Origin: Bacteroidia bacterium
Lineage (GTDB): Bacteria > Bacteroidota > Bacteroidia > Chitinophagales > Saprospiraceae
Length of the DNA: 51,450 bases
Direction of reading: 5' to 3'
Assembly: GCA_030429045.1 (NCBI GenBank)
Contig: JAUIEA010000010.1
Span: 1-51,450 of the forward strand
The notes under the pieces were generated by a model. The model was not told the origin of the DNA. It was given only the letters and a program-made list of their open reading frames with translations, and did not search any database. Numbering within the stretch: position 1 is the stretch's first letter; every line of letters begins with the position of its first letter. A program made the translations under genes and the position numbers. This document shows positions 44,361-51,450 of the stretch, piece by piece.

Positions 44361-45226
44361 TAAATATCCATTTGTTGTAACTGTCGATAGTATCTCGCCA
44401 CTACATTGGGATCCGGGATCATCACCGCCTTGGACCGGCTCTTCCCCGGGAAATCAAACAACGACAGGACATAGCGCATGCTCTCCAATCGTGCTGTTCG
44501 CTTGTCATTGGTCTTGACAATGATCCAGGGGCTGAATGGCGTATGGGTCCGGGAGAACATCTGCTCCTTAAAATGGGTATACTTGTTCCATAACTCTTGT
44601 CCCTTCATATCCACCGGGGAAAACTTCCACCGCTTGAGCGGGTTTTCCAGGCGGGATTGAAAACGCCTTTTCTGCTCTTCCTTGGAAATTGAAAACCAGA
44701 ACTTGATGAGGATCACCCCGTCCTCGTAGAGCATATGTTCAAATTCAGGGACCTGCTTCATGAACCGCTCGTAGTCTTTGTCCTTGCAAAAACCCATGAC
44801 CGGCTCGACCACTGCCCGGTTGTACCAGCTGCGATCAAAGAAGACGATCTCCCCCGGATCCGGCATCTGTCGGATATACCGACGAAAATACCATTGACCC
44901 GTTTCCACCTCAGTCGGTTTCGGCAGGGCCACCAGTCGCATGGTCCGTGGATTCAGATGCTCGGCAAAACGTTTGATCGACCCTCCCTTTCCAGCGGCAT
45001 CACGCCCTTCAAAGATGATGGCCACCCGCAATTTCTTTTTGGCGACATACTGTTGCAAGTCGACAAGCTCTGCTTGCAATTGGCGCAATTCTTCCTCATA
45101 ACGCAGATTTCGTAGCGCCTTATTCAGGTTCACTCCGTTGGTCTCTGCAATGCGAACAAGGTCACTTCTTTTCTTGCACTTCAACAACTCATTGGCTGTC
45201 AGCTGATTTGGAGCTATATCATTCAT
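44360..45226 (-). CDS. Polyphosphate kinase 2 family protein (upstream of the pair)
   Basis: A 288-residue PPK2 with Walker A GRDAAGKGG, Walker B FFDRSWYNR, lid SKEEQKRRFQSRLENPLKRWK, and RQLQAELVDLQQY. It differs from its neighbour in the nucleotide-lid and C-terminal part (IPDPNVVARYYRQLQ), so substrate preference may differ. Start set at the ATG at 45226 because it gives the paralogue's length; ATGs at 45241 and 45265 are possible. Divergent from the SGNH gene. Confidence 0.9.
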   Translation of the reverse strand: MNDIAPNQLTANELLKCKKRSDLVRIAETNGVNLNKALRNLRYEEELRQLQAELVDLQQYVAKKKLRVAIIFEGRDAAGKGGSIKRFAEHLNPRTMRLVALPKPTEVETGQWYFRRYIRQMPDPGEIVFFDRSWYNRAVVEPVMGFCKDKDYERFMKQVPEFEHMLYEDGVILIKFWFSISKEEQKRRFQSRLENPLKRWKFSPVDMKGQELWNKYTHFKEQMFSRTHTPFSPWIIVKTNDKRTARLESMRYVLSLFDFPGKSRSKAVMIPDPNVVARYYRQLQQMDI

Positions 45227-45478
45227 AGGCAATTGCTGCATTCTGGTTTTGAATGGGTCATTCATCAAGGTTTGGAAATCAGATCCATGAAAGATATGAT
45301 CAAGGTCAATAAATATATTGATCACCCTCAAGGAAAACAATTAACATGCCTGAATCAAGCCAAATTCTCCTGGGTTGTATTCCCGCTCTCCCCTATAGAG
45401 AGGATCGTGACTTCTGTGAATCGGTGTACTTTAGAGGATGAACGGACTACCCGACCGCCCTCACCTGTTACCTTCACT

Positions 45479-46489
45479 ATGATCACCACTCGAACCCTTT
45501 TGCTCGCGATCTCTCTGTCAGGCATCTTACTGGCCTGCTGGGAGATGCATTGCCGCTCACTCGGCTTTCTCCCCACCATGGAGGATGACAAACATCTTTG
45601 GGCGGAAAAACGATCCCTGGTCCGGGACAACGATCCCGATCAAGTCATCATTATCGGCGCTTCCCGGGCACATTTCGATTTCCAGCTCGACGAATGGGAG
45701 GAAATGACCGGGGTTCGCCCCTTGATGCTGGCCGCAAATGGCAAATCTCCGGCACCGGTCCTGAAAGACATAATCGAGAATACCGCCTTTAACGGGACCC
45801 TCGTCATGAACATTACACCAGGGCTGTTTTTTATTGCCCCGCATGATTCTGTGGGTGGATGGCGCCGGGCCTCCCAATGGGTCGACTTCTATCATGAACG
45901 CACCTGGGCCCAACGCCTGAATCATCAATTAGCCTATACCCTCCAACCCTACTTCGCCTTCCTGACAGATGGTGAAGAAGGCGACCCCGACCTCAAATCG
46001 CTGATGGCGTCCCTGCCCCCGAAAGGAAGGACCAGACCCGGGACACCCTTTCCACGCTTTTCTCAGGTGGAGGCCGACCGAAACACCATCATGCTGGCCC
46101 GCATGGAAACAGACACCCAATTTCAGAATACCATCAAGAATGCCTGGGCTACTTTCAGTCGCGGGAACGAACGAAATGATGAGATCATCCCGGTCAGTTT
46201 TTCATTTTACCTGGATCTCATCAACCAGTTCAAAGCACGCGGCGGAAAGATGATCCTCACCTTCAATCCATCAGACGGGATGTACACGGAAATGGAAGGG
46301 CGGGTGTATCCCCGGGAACTTTATTATGACGCTTTTGTCAGGCAAAGTGGATGCCCTGCCTATCATTTTAAAGATTACCCCCAGCTCGATCAGTTCACAC
46401 CTCCGGAATGGTCACATCTCTGTACTCCTGATGCGCGGGTATACACCAGGGAGATCCTGGCCATTATGAAAGCCGATGGCGTCCTCTGA
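45479..46489 (+). CDS. SGNH-hydrolase-like protein paired with MBOAT
   Basis: A 336-residue protein with an N-terminal membrane anchor (TRTLLLAISLSGILLACW) and SGNH-type signals: Ser62 in VIIIGASRAHFDF (block I), and Glu310/His313 near the C-terminus (PPEWSHLCTPDA), where D-x-x-H is usual. The 82 codons upstream in the same frame overlap the divergent ppk2 leader and are rejected. It is 36 nt before the MBOAT gene, the arrangement of AlgX/J- or DltD-like partners that take an acetyl group from an MBOAT protein and place it on an exported polysaccharide. Confidence 0.75.
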   Translation: MITTRTLLLAISLSGILLACWEMHCRSLGFLPTMEDDKHLWAEKRSLVRDNDPDQVIIIGASRAHFDFQLDEWEEMTGVRPLMLAANGKSPAPVLKDIIENTAFNGTLVMNITPGLFFIAPHDSVGGWRRASQWVDFYHERTWAQRLNHQLAYTLQPYFAFLTDGEEGDPDLKSLMASLPPKGRTRPGTPFPRFSQVEADRNTIMLARMETDTQFQNTIKNAWATFSRGNERNDEIIPVSFSFYLDLINQFKARGGKMILTFNPSDGMYTEMEGRVYPRELYYDAFVRQSGCPAYHFKDYPQLDQFTPPEWSHLCTPDARVYTREILAIMKADGVL

Positions 46490-46525
46490 CTGAAAAACTG
46501 ACCACCCTCCCTCCAAGCCCGACCT

Positions 46526-47938
46526 ATGCTGTTCAATTCCCTGGGTTTTATTGCCTTCTTTGCCATAGTGCTGATCTACTGGCACCTTCCGGTCACCTGG
46601 ACCCATAAAAAACGGATGCTCCTCCTGGCCAGCTACATCTTTTACGGCCTTTGGAATCCGCCGCTTGTCCTTCTGCTCTGGATTTCTACCGGTGTAGACT
46701 GGATCGCCGGGAAAAAACTGTTTGCTGAAACCGACCAGCGCAAGCGAAAACGCTGGCTCTTGCTGAGCATCCTGGTCAACATGGGATTCCTGGTATTCTT
46801 TAAATACGGGACATTCCTCGTCGAGAATTTTCAGGCGATCATCGGACTGGTTGGCCTGGAATTCACACCCCTGGAGTCCGATATCATCCTGCCTATGGGC
46901 ATTTCCTTTTACACCTTCCAGACCATGTCCTATTCCATTGACATGTATTACCGGAAGATCCAGCCTGCTCCCCGATTTCTGGACTTTGCCCTGTATGTCA
47001 CCTTCTTTCCGCAGCTGGTTGCCGGGCCGATCGTCCGATCGGATGAATTGGTCCCGCAGTTTGACCAGCCGAAGCGCGCCACACAAAGTCAATTCCTCTG
47101 GGGCGCTTTTCTGGTCACCCTCGGCCTGTTCGAAAAGGTCGTCATGGCCGATGTCCTGCTGGCTGATCATGTCGATACCGTTTTTGGCTCCAGCTCGATT
47201 CTGCATACCCTCGATGCCTGGACAGGAACGCTGGCCTTCTCGGGCCAGATCTTTTTTGACTTTGCCGGATATTCCACCTGTGCGATCGGCATCGCCCTGA
47301 TGTTGGGGATCATTCTGCCGGATAACTTCCGATATCCCTATGCGTCTATCGGATTTTCCGAATTGTGGCAGCGCTGGCATATCTCCCTGTCCAGCTGGCT
47401 ACGAGACTACCTCTATATCCCTCTGGGTGGCAATCGCTCAGGTGCCCGTCGGACAGTGATCAACCTGATGCTGACCATGCTCCTGGGAGGCTTGTGGCAC
47501 GGTGCCGGCTGGACATTTGTCTTCTGGGGGTTCCTGCACGGCTTCTATCTCATTGTGGAACGCTGGCTGAGAGGCCGGTATACCATTGTCCTCAATGCCT
47601 GGAATGGCATACTACTGGCCCTGGGCACCTATGCGCTGGTGAATATCACCTGGGTGTTCTTCCGGGCCCGTGAATTTGGAACGGCTATGGATTTGCTCGG
47701 CTCCATGTTCTTTATTCATCACGATGGAAAAAAAGTGTTGGATACACATGAGGTCATTCAGGTGTTCACTGTCGTGACCCTTCTTTTCCTGACGCACTGG
47801 TTCATGCGCAACACCTCCGTCAAAGCTGTTGCCACAAAGACGCCCTGGTGGATCCTGGGGACGATCTGGGCATTGATGCTGACCTTATTATGTGTCGCCC
47901 AGGGAAGTGGTGAACAGTTTATTTATTTTCAGTTCTAA
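46526..47938 (+). CDS. MBOAT O-acyltransferase (AlgI/DltB-like)
   Basis: A 470-residue polytopic protein with MBOAT landmarks: MLFNSLGFIAFFAIVLIYWH, MGISFYTFQTMSYSID, FPQLVAGPIVRSDELVPQ, WQRWHISLSSWLRDYLYIPL (His285) and LGGLWHGAGWTFVFWG with the conserved His325. It moves acyl groups from a cytoplasmic donor across the inner membrane. Together with the SGNH-like protein just upstream it probably O-acetylates a surface or exopolysaccharide. Neither capsule nor glycosyltransferase genes are adjacent. Confidence 0.93.
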   Translation: MLFNSLGFIAFFAIVLIYWHLPVTWTHKKRMLLLASYIFYGLWNPPLVLLLWISTGVDWIAGKKLFAETDQRKRKRWLLLSILVNMGFLVFFKYGTFLVENFQAIIGLVGLEFTPLESDIILPMGISFYTFQTMSYSIDMYYRKIQPAPRFLDFALYVTFFPQLVAGPIVRSDELVPQFDQPKRATQSQFLWGAFLVTLGLFEKVVMADVLLADHVDTVFGSSSILHTLDAWTGTLAFSGQIFFDFAGYSTCAIGIALMLGIILPDNFRYPYASIGFSELWQRWHISLSSWLRDYLYIPLGGNRSGARRTVINLMLTMLLGGLWHGAGWTFVFWGFLHGFYLIVERWLRGRYTIVLNAWNGILLALGTYALVNITWVFFRAREFGTAMDLLGSMFFIHHDGKKVLDTHEVIQVFTVVTLLFLTHWFMRNTSVKAVATKTPWWILGTIWALMLTLLCVAQGSGEQFIYFQF

Positions 47939-47948
47939 TTTGCAGGTT

Positions 47949-48392
47949 ATGAAAGAGATCCTGGTATTGATCGACTTTGAAGATCCCACCGAATCGGTAG
48001 CTGCTTATGCCATTACCCTGGCACAGGCATTTCAGGCTCGCTGCTGGTTGTTACATGTAGCCTCGCCTGACCCGGAATTTGTCGGATACGAACCCGGGCC
48101 CCAATATATCCGGGATCATCGTGCGACCGAACTGAAAAATGAACACCGCCAACTGGAAGGGTTGAAGGCGCAACTCCAGGAAAAGAATATTCCGTGCGAG
48201 ATCCTGCTCATCCAGGGGTACCCCGCGCAGATCATTCAGCAAGAGATCAAAAAACGCGATATCGAGCTGGTGGTGATGGGTCATCACCGCCGGATTACAT
48301 TACGAGAGTGGATCGTCGGAAGTGTTGGCAAAGAAGTCCTTCGAGATTCTCCCGTTCCGCTCTTCATCATCCCTGTAGATTCTGCCTCATGA
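47949..48392 (+). CDS. Universal stress protein (UspA-like)
   Basis: A 147-residue protein with the UspA fold: MKEILVLIDFEDPTESVAAY at the N-terminus and the nucleotide-binding signature VVMGHHRRITLREWIVGSVG and then KEVLRDSPVPLFIIP (G-x2-G-like with GSVGKEVL). Starts at the ATG at 47949, 10 nt after the MBOAT stop; the frame opening at 47892 overlaps the MBOAT end and is rejected. Its stop overlaps the start of the next gene (ATGA), so they are translationally coupled. Confidence 0.85.
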   Translation: MKEILVLIDFEDPTESVAAYAITLAQAFQARCWLLHVASPDPEFVGYEPGPQYIRDHRATELKNEHRQLEGLKAQLQEKNIPCEILLIQGYPAQIIQQEIKKRDIELVVMGHHRRITLREWIVGSVGKEVLRDSPVPLFIIPVDSAS

Positions 48393-48928
48393 AATCCATC
48401 CACTTTTCAATTCTTCTGTTGACCAGCATCCTGCTGCTCTCTTCCTGCTCTACAACGGATGTATTTCTGGTTCGTCATGCCGAAAAAGTCGATGACTCCA
48501 GAGATCCGGCCCTGACACCAGATGGGTTACAACGGGCCAAAGACTTGAGAGATGTTCTCCTCCATAAAGGCATTTCAGACATCTACTGCTCTGATTATCT
48601 GCGAACCCGTCAGACTGGACAACCGCTTGCCCTGGCCCTGGGAAAAGATATGATCCTCTATAAGCCGGACACCGTATTGCAACTTGTCCCCATTCTGCAG
48701 TCCCTCCTTGGAAAACGCGTTCTGGTCGTCGGACACTCCAACACCACTCCAGCTCTGATAAAAGCCCTGTCAGGCGTGGAGATCGACATCGATCATGCAG
48801 ATTATGACAACCTGTTCCTGGTCCAGATCATCCGGCATCCGTTTGGGGTACAAACCCGGTTTATGCGCAGCACCTTCGGGGCGCCGACAGAAGAGGAACA
48901 TCAGGACACGGAGATGAAACTGCACTAG
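48389..48928 (+). CDS. Histidine-phosphatase superfamily lipoprotein
   Basis: A 179-residue lipoprotein (lipobox LLSSC, Cys20) of the phosphoglycerate-mutase-like superfamily. The catalytic Arg29-His30 is in FLVRHAEK, the second His in VVGHSNTTP, with DYLRTRQTGQP supplying the conserved Arg. It is likely a phosphatase in the periplasm, substrate unknown. It overlaps the universal stress gene by 4 nt. Confidence 0.85.
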   Translation: MKSIHFSILLLTSILLLSSCSTTDVFLVRHAEKVDDSRDPALTPDGLQRAKDLRDVLLHKGISDIYCSDYLRTRQTGQPLALALGKDMILYKPDTVLQLVPILQSLLGKRVLVVGHSNTTPALIKALSGVEIDIDHADYDNLFLVQIIRHPFGVQTRFMRSTFGAPTEEEHQDTEMKLH

Positions 48929-48942
48929 ATCAGACACACCAG

Positions 48943-49539
48943 ATGACTCTCCCGCCTCCTTACGATGCTGTCTTCAATTCTTTCCCGGTCCTGCACACCA
49001 GGCGACTGACCTTGCGGGAAATTCTGCAATCCGATGCGGAGGAGATCTTCAGAATGCGTGCGAATGACCGGGTCAATCAATTTATCGCCCGGCCAACCAT
49101 GGAAGAAGTGACTTCGGCACAAGCACTGGTTGAACGCACCCGCCAGGCCTACACAGATCGAAATGCCATTGGCTGGGCCGGTCTGTTGCGGGATCAGAAC
49201 AGGATTATTGGCACCTGCGGTTTTCATGTCATCGACTGGGAAAATCATCGTGCCGAGATCGGTGGAGAAATGACCACCGCTTATTGGGGAAAGCATCTTG
49301 CCCTGGAAGCCGTGGCGGCCATTATTCACTTTGGTCTCTACACGATGAACCTCCACAGTATTGAGGCCAAAGTGTTACCCGGCAATCGCGGTGCCATTGC
49401 ACTACTAGAACAGCTTGGCTTTCAGAAAGAAGCCCATTATCGCCATCGGATATTCTTTGAGAACAACTATCTGGACATGGCCGTCTACACCTTGATTCAG
49501 GGAGAGGAACATCCGGATTTGTGCGGACCGACGGACTGA
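48943..49539 (+). CDS. GNAT acetyltransferase (RimJ/RimL-like)
   Basis: A 198-residue protein with the RimJ/L-type N-terminus TRRLTLREILQSDAEEIF, core AEIGGEMTTAYWGKHLALEA (strand and acetyl-CoA-binding loop) and LHSIEAKVLPGNRGAIALLEQLGF (the late motif). Acetylates an amino group of an unknown substrate. 14 nt after the phosphatase stop, probably the last gene of this operon. Confidence 0.88.
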   Translation: MTLPPPYDAVFNSFPVLHTRRLTLREILQSDAEEIFRMRANDRVNQFIARPTMEEVTSAQALVERTRQAYTDRNAIGWAGLLRDQNRIIGTCGFHVIDWENHRAEIGGEMTTAYWGKHLALEAVAAIIHFGLYTMNLHSIEAKVLPGNRGAIALLEQLGFQKEAHYRHRIFFENNYLDMAVYTLIQGEEHPDLCGPTD

Positions 49540-49540
49540 T

Positions 49541-50038
49541 TTATTCCACCTCTTTCATGGCGGCTTCGATCTCCGCCCAGGTCGACCAGATCCGATCCAG
49601 TCTCGATTGAAATACTGTTGAATCCGGACTGAGGGCGATTTGATCAAACAGGTCATGCATTTCACCTCGCAATCCTGGAAATTGTGCCGCCACCGGCTGC
49701 ATATCCCGCCATGCACGAATATGACTTGTAAAGGCGGAAACAAATTCCGGTGGACATCCCGAAAAATCAAGGGCTTCCAATCCTTCAGCATAGTTTGCAA
49801 TGGTCTGATCCAGGGATACCTGCTCGCATTGATGATTTCTGAGACTGCCCAGTGAATCGTCCAGGGCGATGATCCGCTCCATGCAGGCGGTTGGCAGATC
49901 GCCGATTTCTGCTTGTCCGGAAGCATTGGTGGGTTGGTCGGAACAGGCGAGAAGACACAGGAGCAGTCCACAGCATAGAAGGTGGGGCATCACCCGATTT
50001 CGATTCGTTCCATGCTGAACAGCTGGTTCCTTTTTCAT
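49541..50038 (-). CDS. Lipoprotein of unknown function
   Basis: A 165-residue protein with a lipobox LLLCLLACS (Cys32; an alternative start at 49990 would shorten the n-region). The mature part is helical with scattered cysteines (TACMERI, NHQCEQV, SGCPPEF) and no known family. It converges on the GNAT gene (1 nt between stops). Confidence 0.65.
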   Translation of the reverse strand: MKKEPAVQHGTNRNRVMPHLLCCGLLLCLLACSDQPTNASGQAEIGDLPTACMERIIALDDSLGSLRNHQCEQVSLDQTIANYAEGLEALDFSGCPPEFVSAFTSHIRAWRDMQPVAAQFPGLRGEMHDLFDQIALSPDSTVFQSRLDRIWSTWAEIEAAMKEVE

Positions 50039-50122
50039 GGATTTAAAATAGAGAATTATGGAGAAACGATTCTAATCCAACTCGATTTATCGGGGTCGAC
50101 CGTCTACTCCGCAATGGACATG

Positions 50123-50246
50123 CGACTCCGCCGGAGTCGTTCCTTCCGGGCTGGCTTTTCTCTAAAGACTTGTGACCTCTCTGAGGTCAGGATCAGCATC
50201 GCTGTGGCCATGGTCGATTCCCGCTGGTAGGACTCCGGAGGAGTCC
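50123..50246. repeat. Array of three short hairpins with related stems
   Basis: CGACTCCG-C-CGGAGTCG (50123-50139), TGACCTC-TCT-GAGGTCA (50173-50189) and GGACTCC-GGA-GGAGTCC (50230-50246), centres 50 and 57 nt apart, loops of 1-3 nt. All lie in the 321-nt region 50039-50359 between the divergent lipoprotein and GNAT genes; nothing else is supported there. Confidence 0.7.
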
Positions 50247-50359
50247 CATGTCATCGGTATGAATGTTCACAAACTTCACAACGAAATGGTTTTCGGGATT
50301 TTCAGGATGGAGGCCCGATATTTGAAGATACTGCTGCACACCGCCATGCTCCTCCTTTG

Positions 50360-50875
50360 ATGAAACCGATCCAGACCGAACGATTGACCCTCACCAGCCT
50401 GCAGGCTGGTGACGCCGGGTTTCTGCTGGCATTGATCAACACCCCATCCTGGATCCGGTACATTGGGGATCGACAGGTACACACGGTCCATGAGGCCCGA
50501 ACCTACCTTCTCAAGGGTCCTTTGCAACATGAACTGGACCACGGTTATGGCATGCGAAAGATGATCCTGACCGAAACTGGTATACCGATCGGCATTTGTG
50601 GATTGGTCTGCCGTGAAGGGTTGCCCCTGCCCGACCTGGGTTTTGCCCTGTTGCCGGAATATGAACAAAACGGCTTTGCTTTTGAAGCAGCACGCGCTGT
50701 ATTGGCTGAGGACACCCGCACCTGGAACATGAAAAAAGTCTCCGCTATTACCACCCTGGAGAACAACCGATCCATTGCCCTGCTCCACCGCCTCGGTTTT
50801 GTCCAGAACGGCGAGGTCCAACTTCCAGATCAGGAAGAGGTCCTGCAGTATTTCTTCCTGGACCTGTTGTCATGA
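50360..50875 (+). CDS. GNAT acetyltransferase
   Basis: A 171-residue GNAT with IQTERLTLTSLQAGDAGFLL at the N-terminus, core PDLGFALLPEYEQNGFAFEA and NNRSIALLHRLGF near the end (acetyl-CoA site). Close in type to the acetyltransferase at 48943 but clearly diverged. A TTG one codon earlier is the frame start; the ATG at 50360 is preferred. Confidence 0.85.
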   Translation: MKPIQTERLTLTSLQAGDAGFLLALINTPSWIRYIGDRQVHTVHEARTYLLKGPLQHELDHGYGMRKMILTETGIPIGICGLVCREGLPLPDLGFALLPEYEQNGFAFEAARAVLAEDTRTWNMKKVSAITTLENNRSIALLHRLGFVQNGEVQLPDQEEVLQYFFLDLLS

Positions 50876-50952
50876 TCACTCATCTTAGACCTTCTTGAAT
50901 TCGTCGATATTCCAGGAAAGATACCCTCGAAATTGATTACATTTCGGGTACT

Positions 50953-51450
50953 ATGATCGTGGATATTCTTCTTATCGTTTTCGGATTTTTGGCCCTGATC
51001 ATCGGATTGATCGGCGCCGTACTTCCCCTCCCCGGACCACCTCTCAGCTTCCTCGGGCTGATGATGATCCATTGGTCCTCCCGAGCAGAATTTGATTCCA
51101 GTCTTTTATGGGTCCTGGCTGGACTGGCATTGCTCGTCACCGTCCTGGACTATGTCGTCCCCATGTGGGGAGTCAAACGATTTGGCGGGTCCAAGGCCGG
51201 GATGTGGGGCAGTACCATCGGATTGATCATCGGTCTTTTTGGCGGACCGGCAGGGATCTTCATCGGTGCCTTTGTGGGCGGGCTGGTCGGCGAACTCCTG
51301 GTCGGTCAGGATTCCAAAACGGCTACCCGGGCTGCCTTCGGCTCCTTCATCGGGTTCCTCCCAGCGGAATCGAGCGCTATCCGTAGCGTTGGCCCGCAGG
51401 GGTGTCAACCTCGCCCGGCGCCGCGGGCGGCCGCCCGGATCAGGTGTCCC
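50953..51450 (+). CDS. DUF456 membrane protein, 3' end missing or altered
   Basis: The open frame from 50953 continues to the window edge (166 codons). Residues 1-~136 match DUF456: IVFGFLALIIGLIGAVLPLP, GPPLSFLGLMMIHW, LDYVVPMWGVKRFGGSKAGM, GLFGGPAGIFIGAFVGGLVG and TRAAFGSFIGFL. From codon ~137 the sequence turns into Pro/Arg/Ala-rich PAESSAIRSVG and so on, with no DUF456 character, and GC rises sharply. The true last membrane span is expected here but is not seen. Confidence 0.75.
   Translation, partial: MIVDILLIVFGFLALIIGLIGAVLPLPGPPLSFLGLMMIHWSSRAEFDSSLLWVLAGLALLVTVLDYVVPMWGVKRFGGSKAGMWGSTIGLIIGLFGGPAGIFIGAFVGGLVGELLVGQDSKTATRAAFGSFIGFLPAESSAIRSVGPQGCQPRPAPRAAARIRCP

Overview
The window reads as a chromosomal segment of a Bacteroidota bacterium, most plausibly from the Saprospiria/Chitinophagia side of the phylum. 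The evidence is: five proteins with C-terminal domains of the type IX secretion system (T9SS, motif NPxxG near the start of a C-terminal beta-sandwich), PorT-like outer-membrane barrels, a TonB receptor with a CarboxypepD_reg-like N-domain, DUF3570/DUF4266, and several upstream boxes matching the Bacteroidota -7 promoter element TAnnTTTG. Placement below phylum level is inference. No rRNA, tRNA, phage, transposase or CRISPR was found. Both ends cut genes (a signal-peptide protein on the minus strand at the left, a DUF456 protein at the right).

Layout. 0-10.5 kb: small outer-membrane barrel, SIMPL and FKBP proteins, a secreted GH13 protein whose catalytic motifs look degenerate, a LysE exporter, a GT-C-like membrane protein, an overlapping minus-strand trio (DinB-like, NRDE/TANGO2, membrane-anchored ATP-grasp), CvpA and a lipoprotein. 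10.7-21.5 kb: PaaZ, an S8 protease, two copies of a palindromic repeat (the second forms the 3' end of the TonB-receptor gene), the TonB receptor with a metal-regulator-like palindrome at its start, a beta-helix T9SS cargo, DUF4937, DUF1028 and SRPBCC proteins. 21.8-31.4 kb: a 1206-residue cysteine-rich T9SS protein with a strong terminator, DUF389, QueD, then 1.25 kb of nested non-coding repeats, a PlsC acyltransferase and a trypsin-like T9SS protease.

31.5-37.8 kb is the most interesting block: NlpC/P60 lipoprotein, DUF1059, then a tight set of periplasmic thioredoxin, ApbE flavin transferase, DUF4266 lipoprotein and DUF3570 barrel, followed by a MerT-like/GDCCVxC fusion and an AraC regulator. 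This looks like an extracytoplasmic redox module whose function is not known to me. 37.8-51.4 kb: membrane and barrel proteins, a beta-propeller T9SS cargo, a HEAT-like protein, thrS, two tandem PPK2 polyphosphate kinases, an SGNH-like plus MBOAT pair (O-acetylation of an exported glycan), a universal stress protein overlapping a histidine phosphatase, two GNAT acetyltransferases, a lipoprotein, a hairpin array and DUF456. The last ~90 bases change composition and break the DUF456 homology, which suggests an assembly edge.

Family names are from reading translated sequence and recalling family motifs; no database search was run. Where the longest open frame starts upstream of a plausible signal peptide or ATG, the start was moved and the reason is stated.
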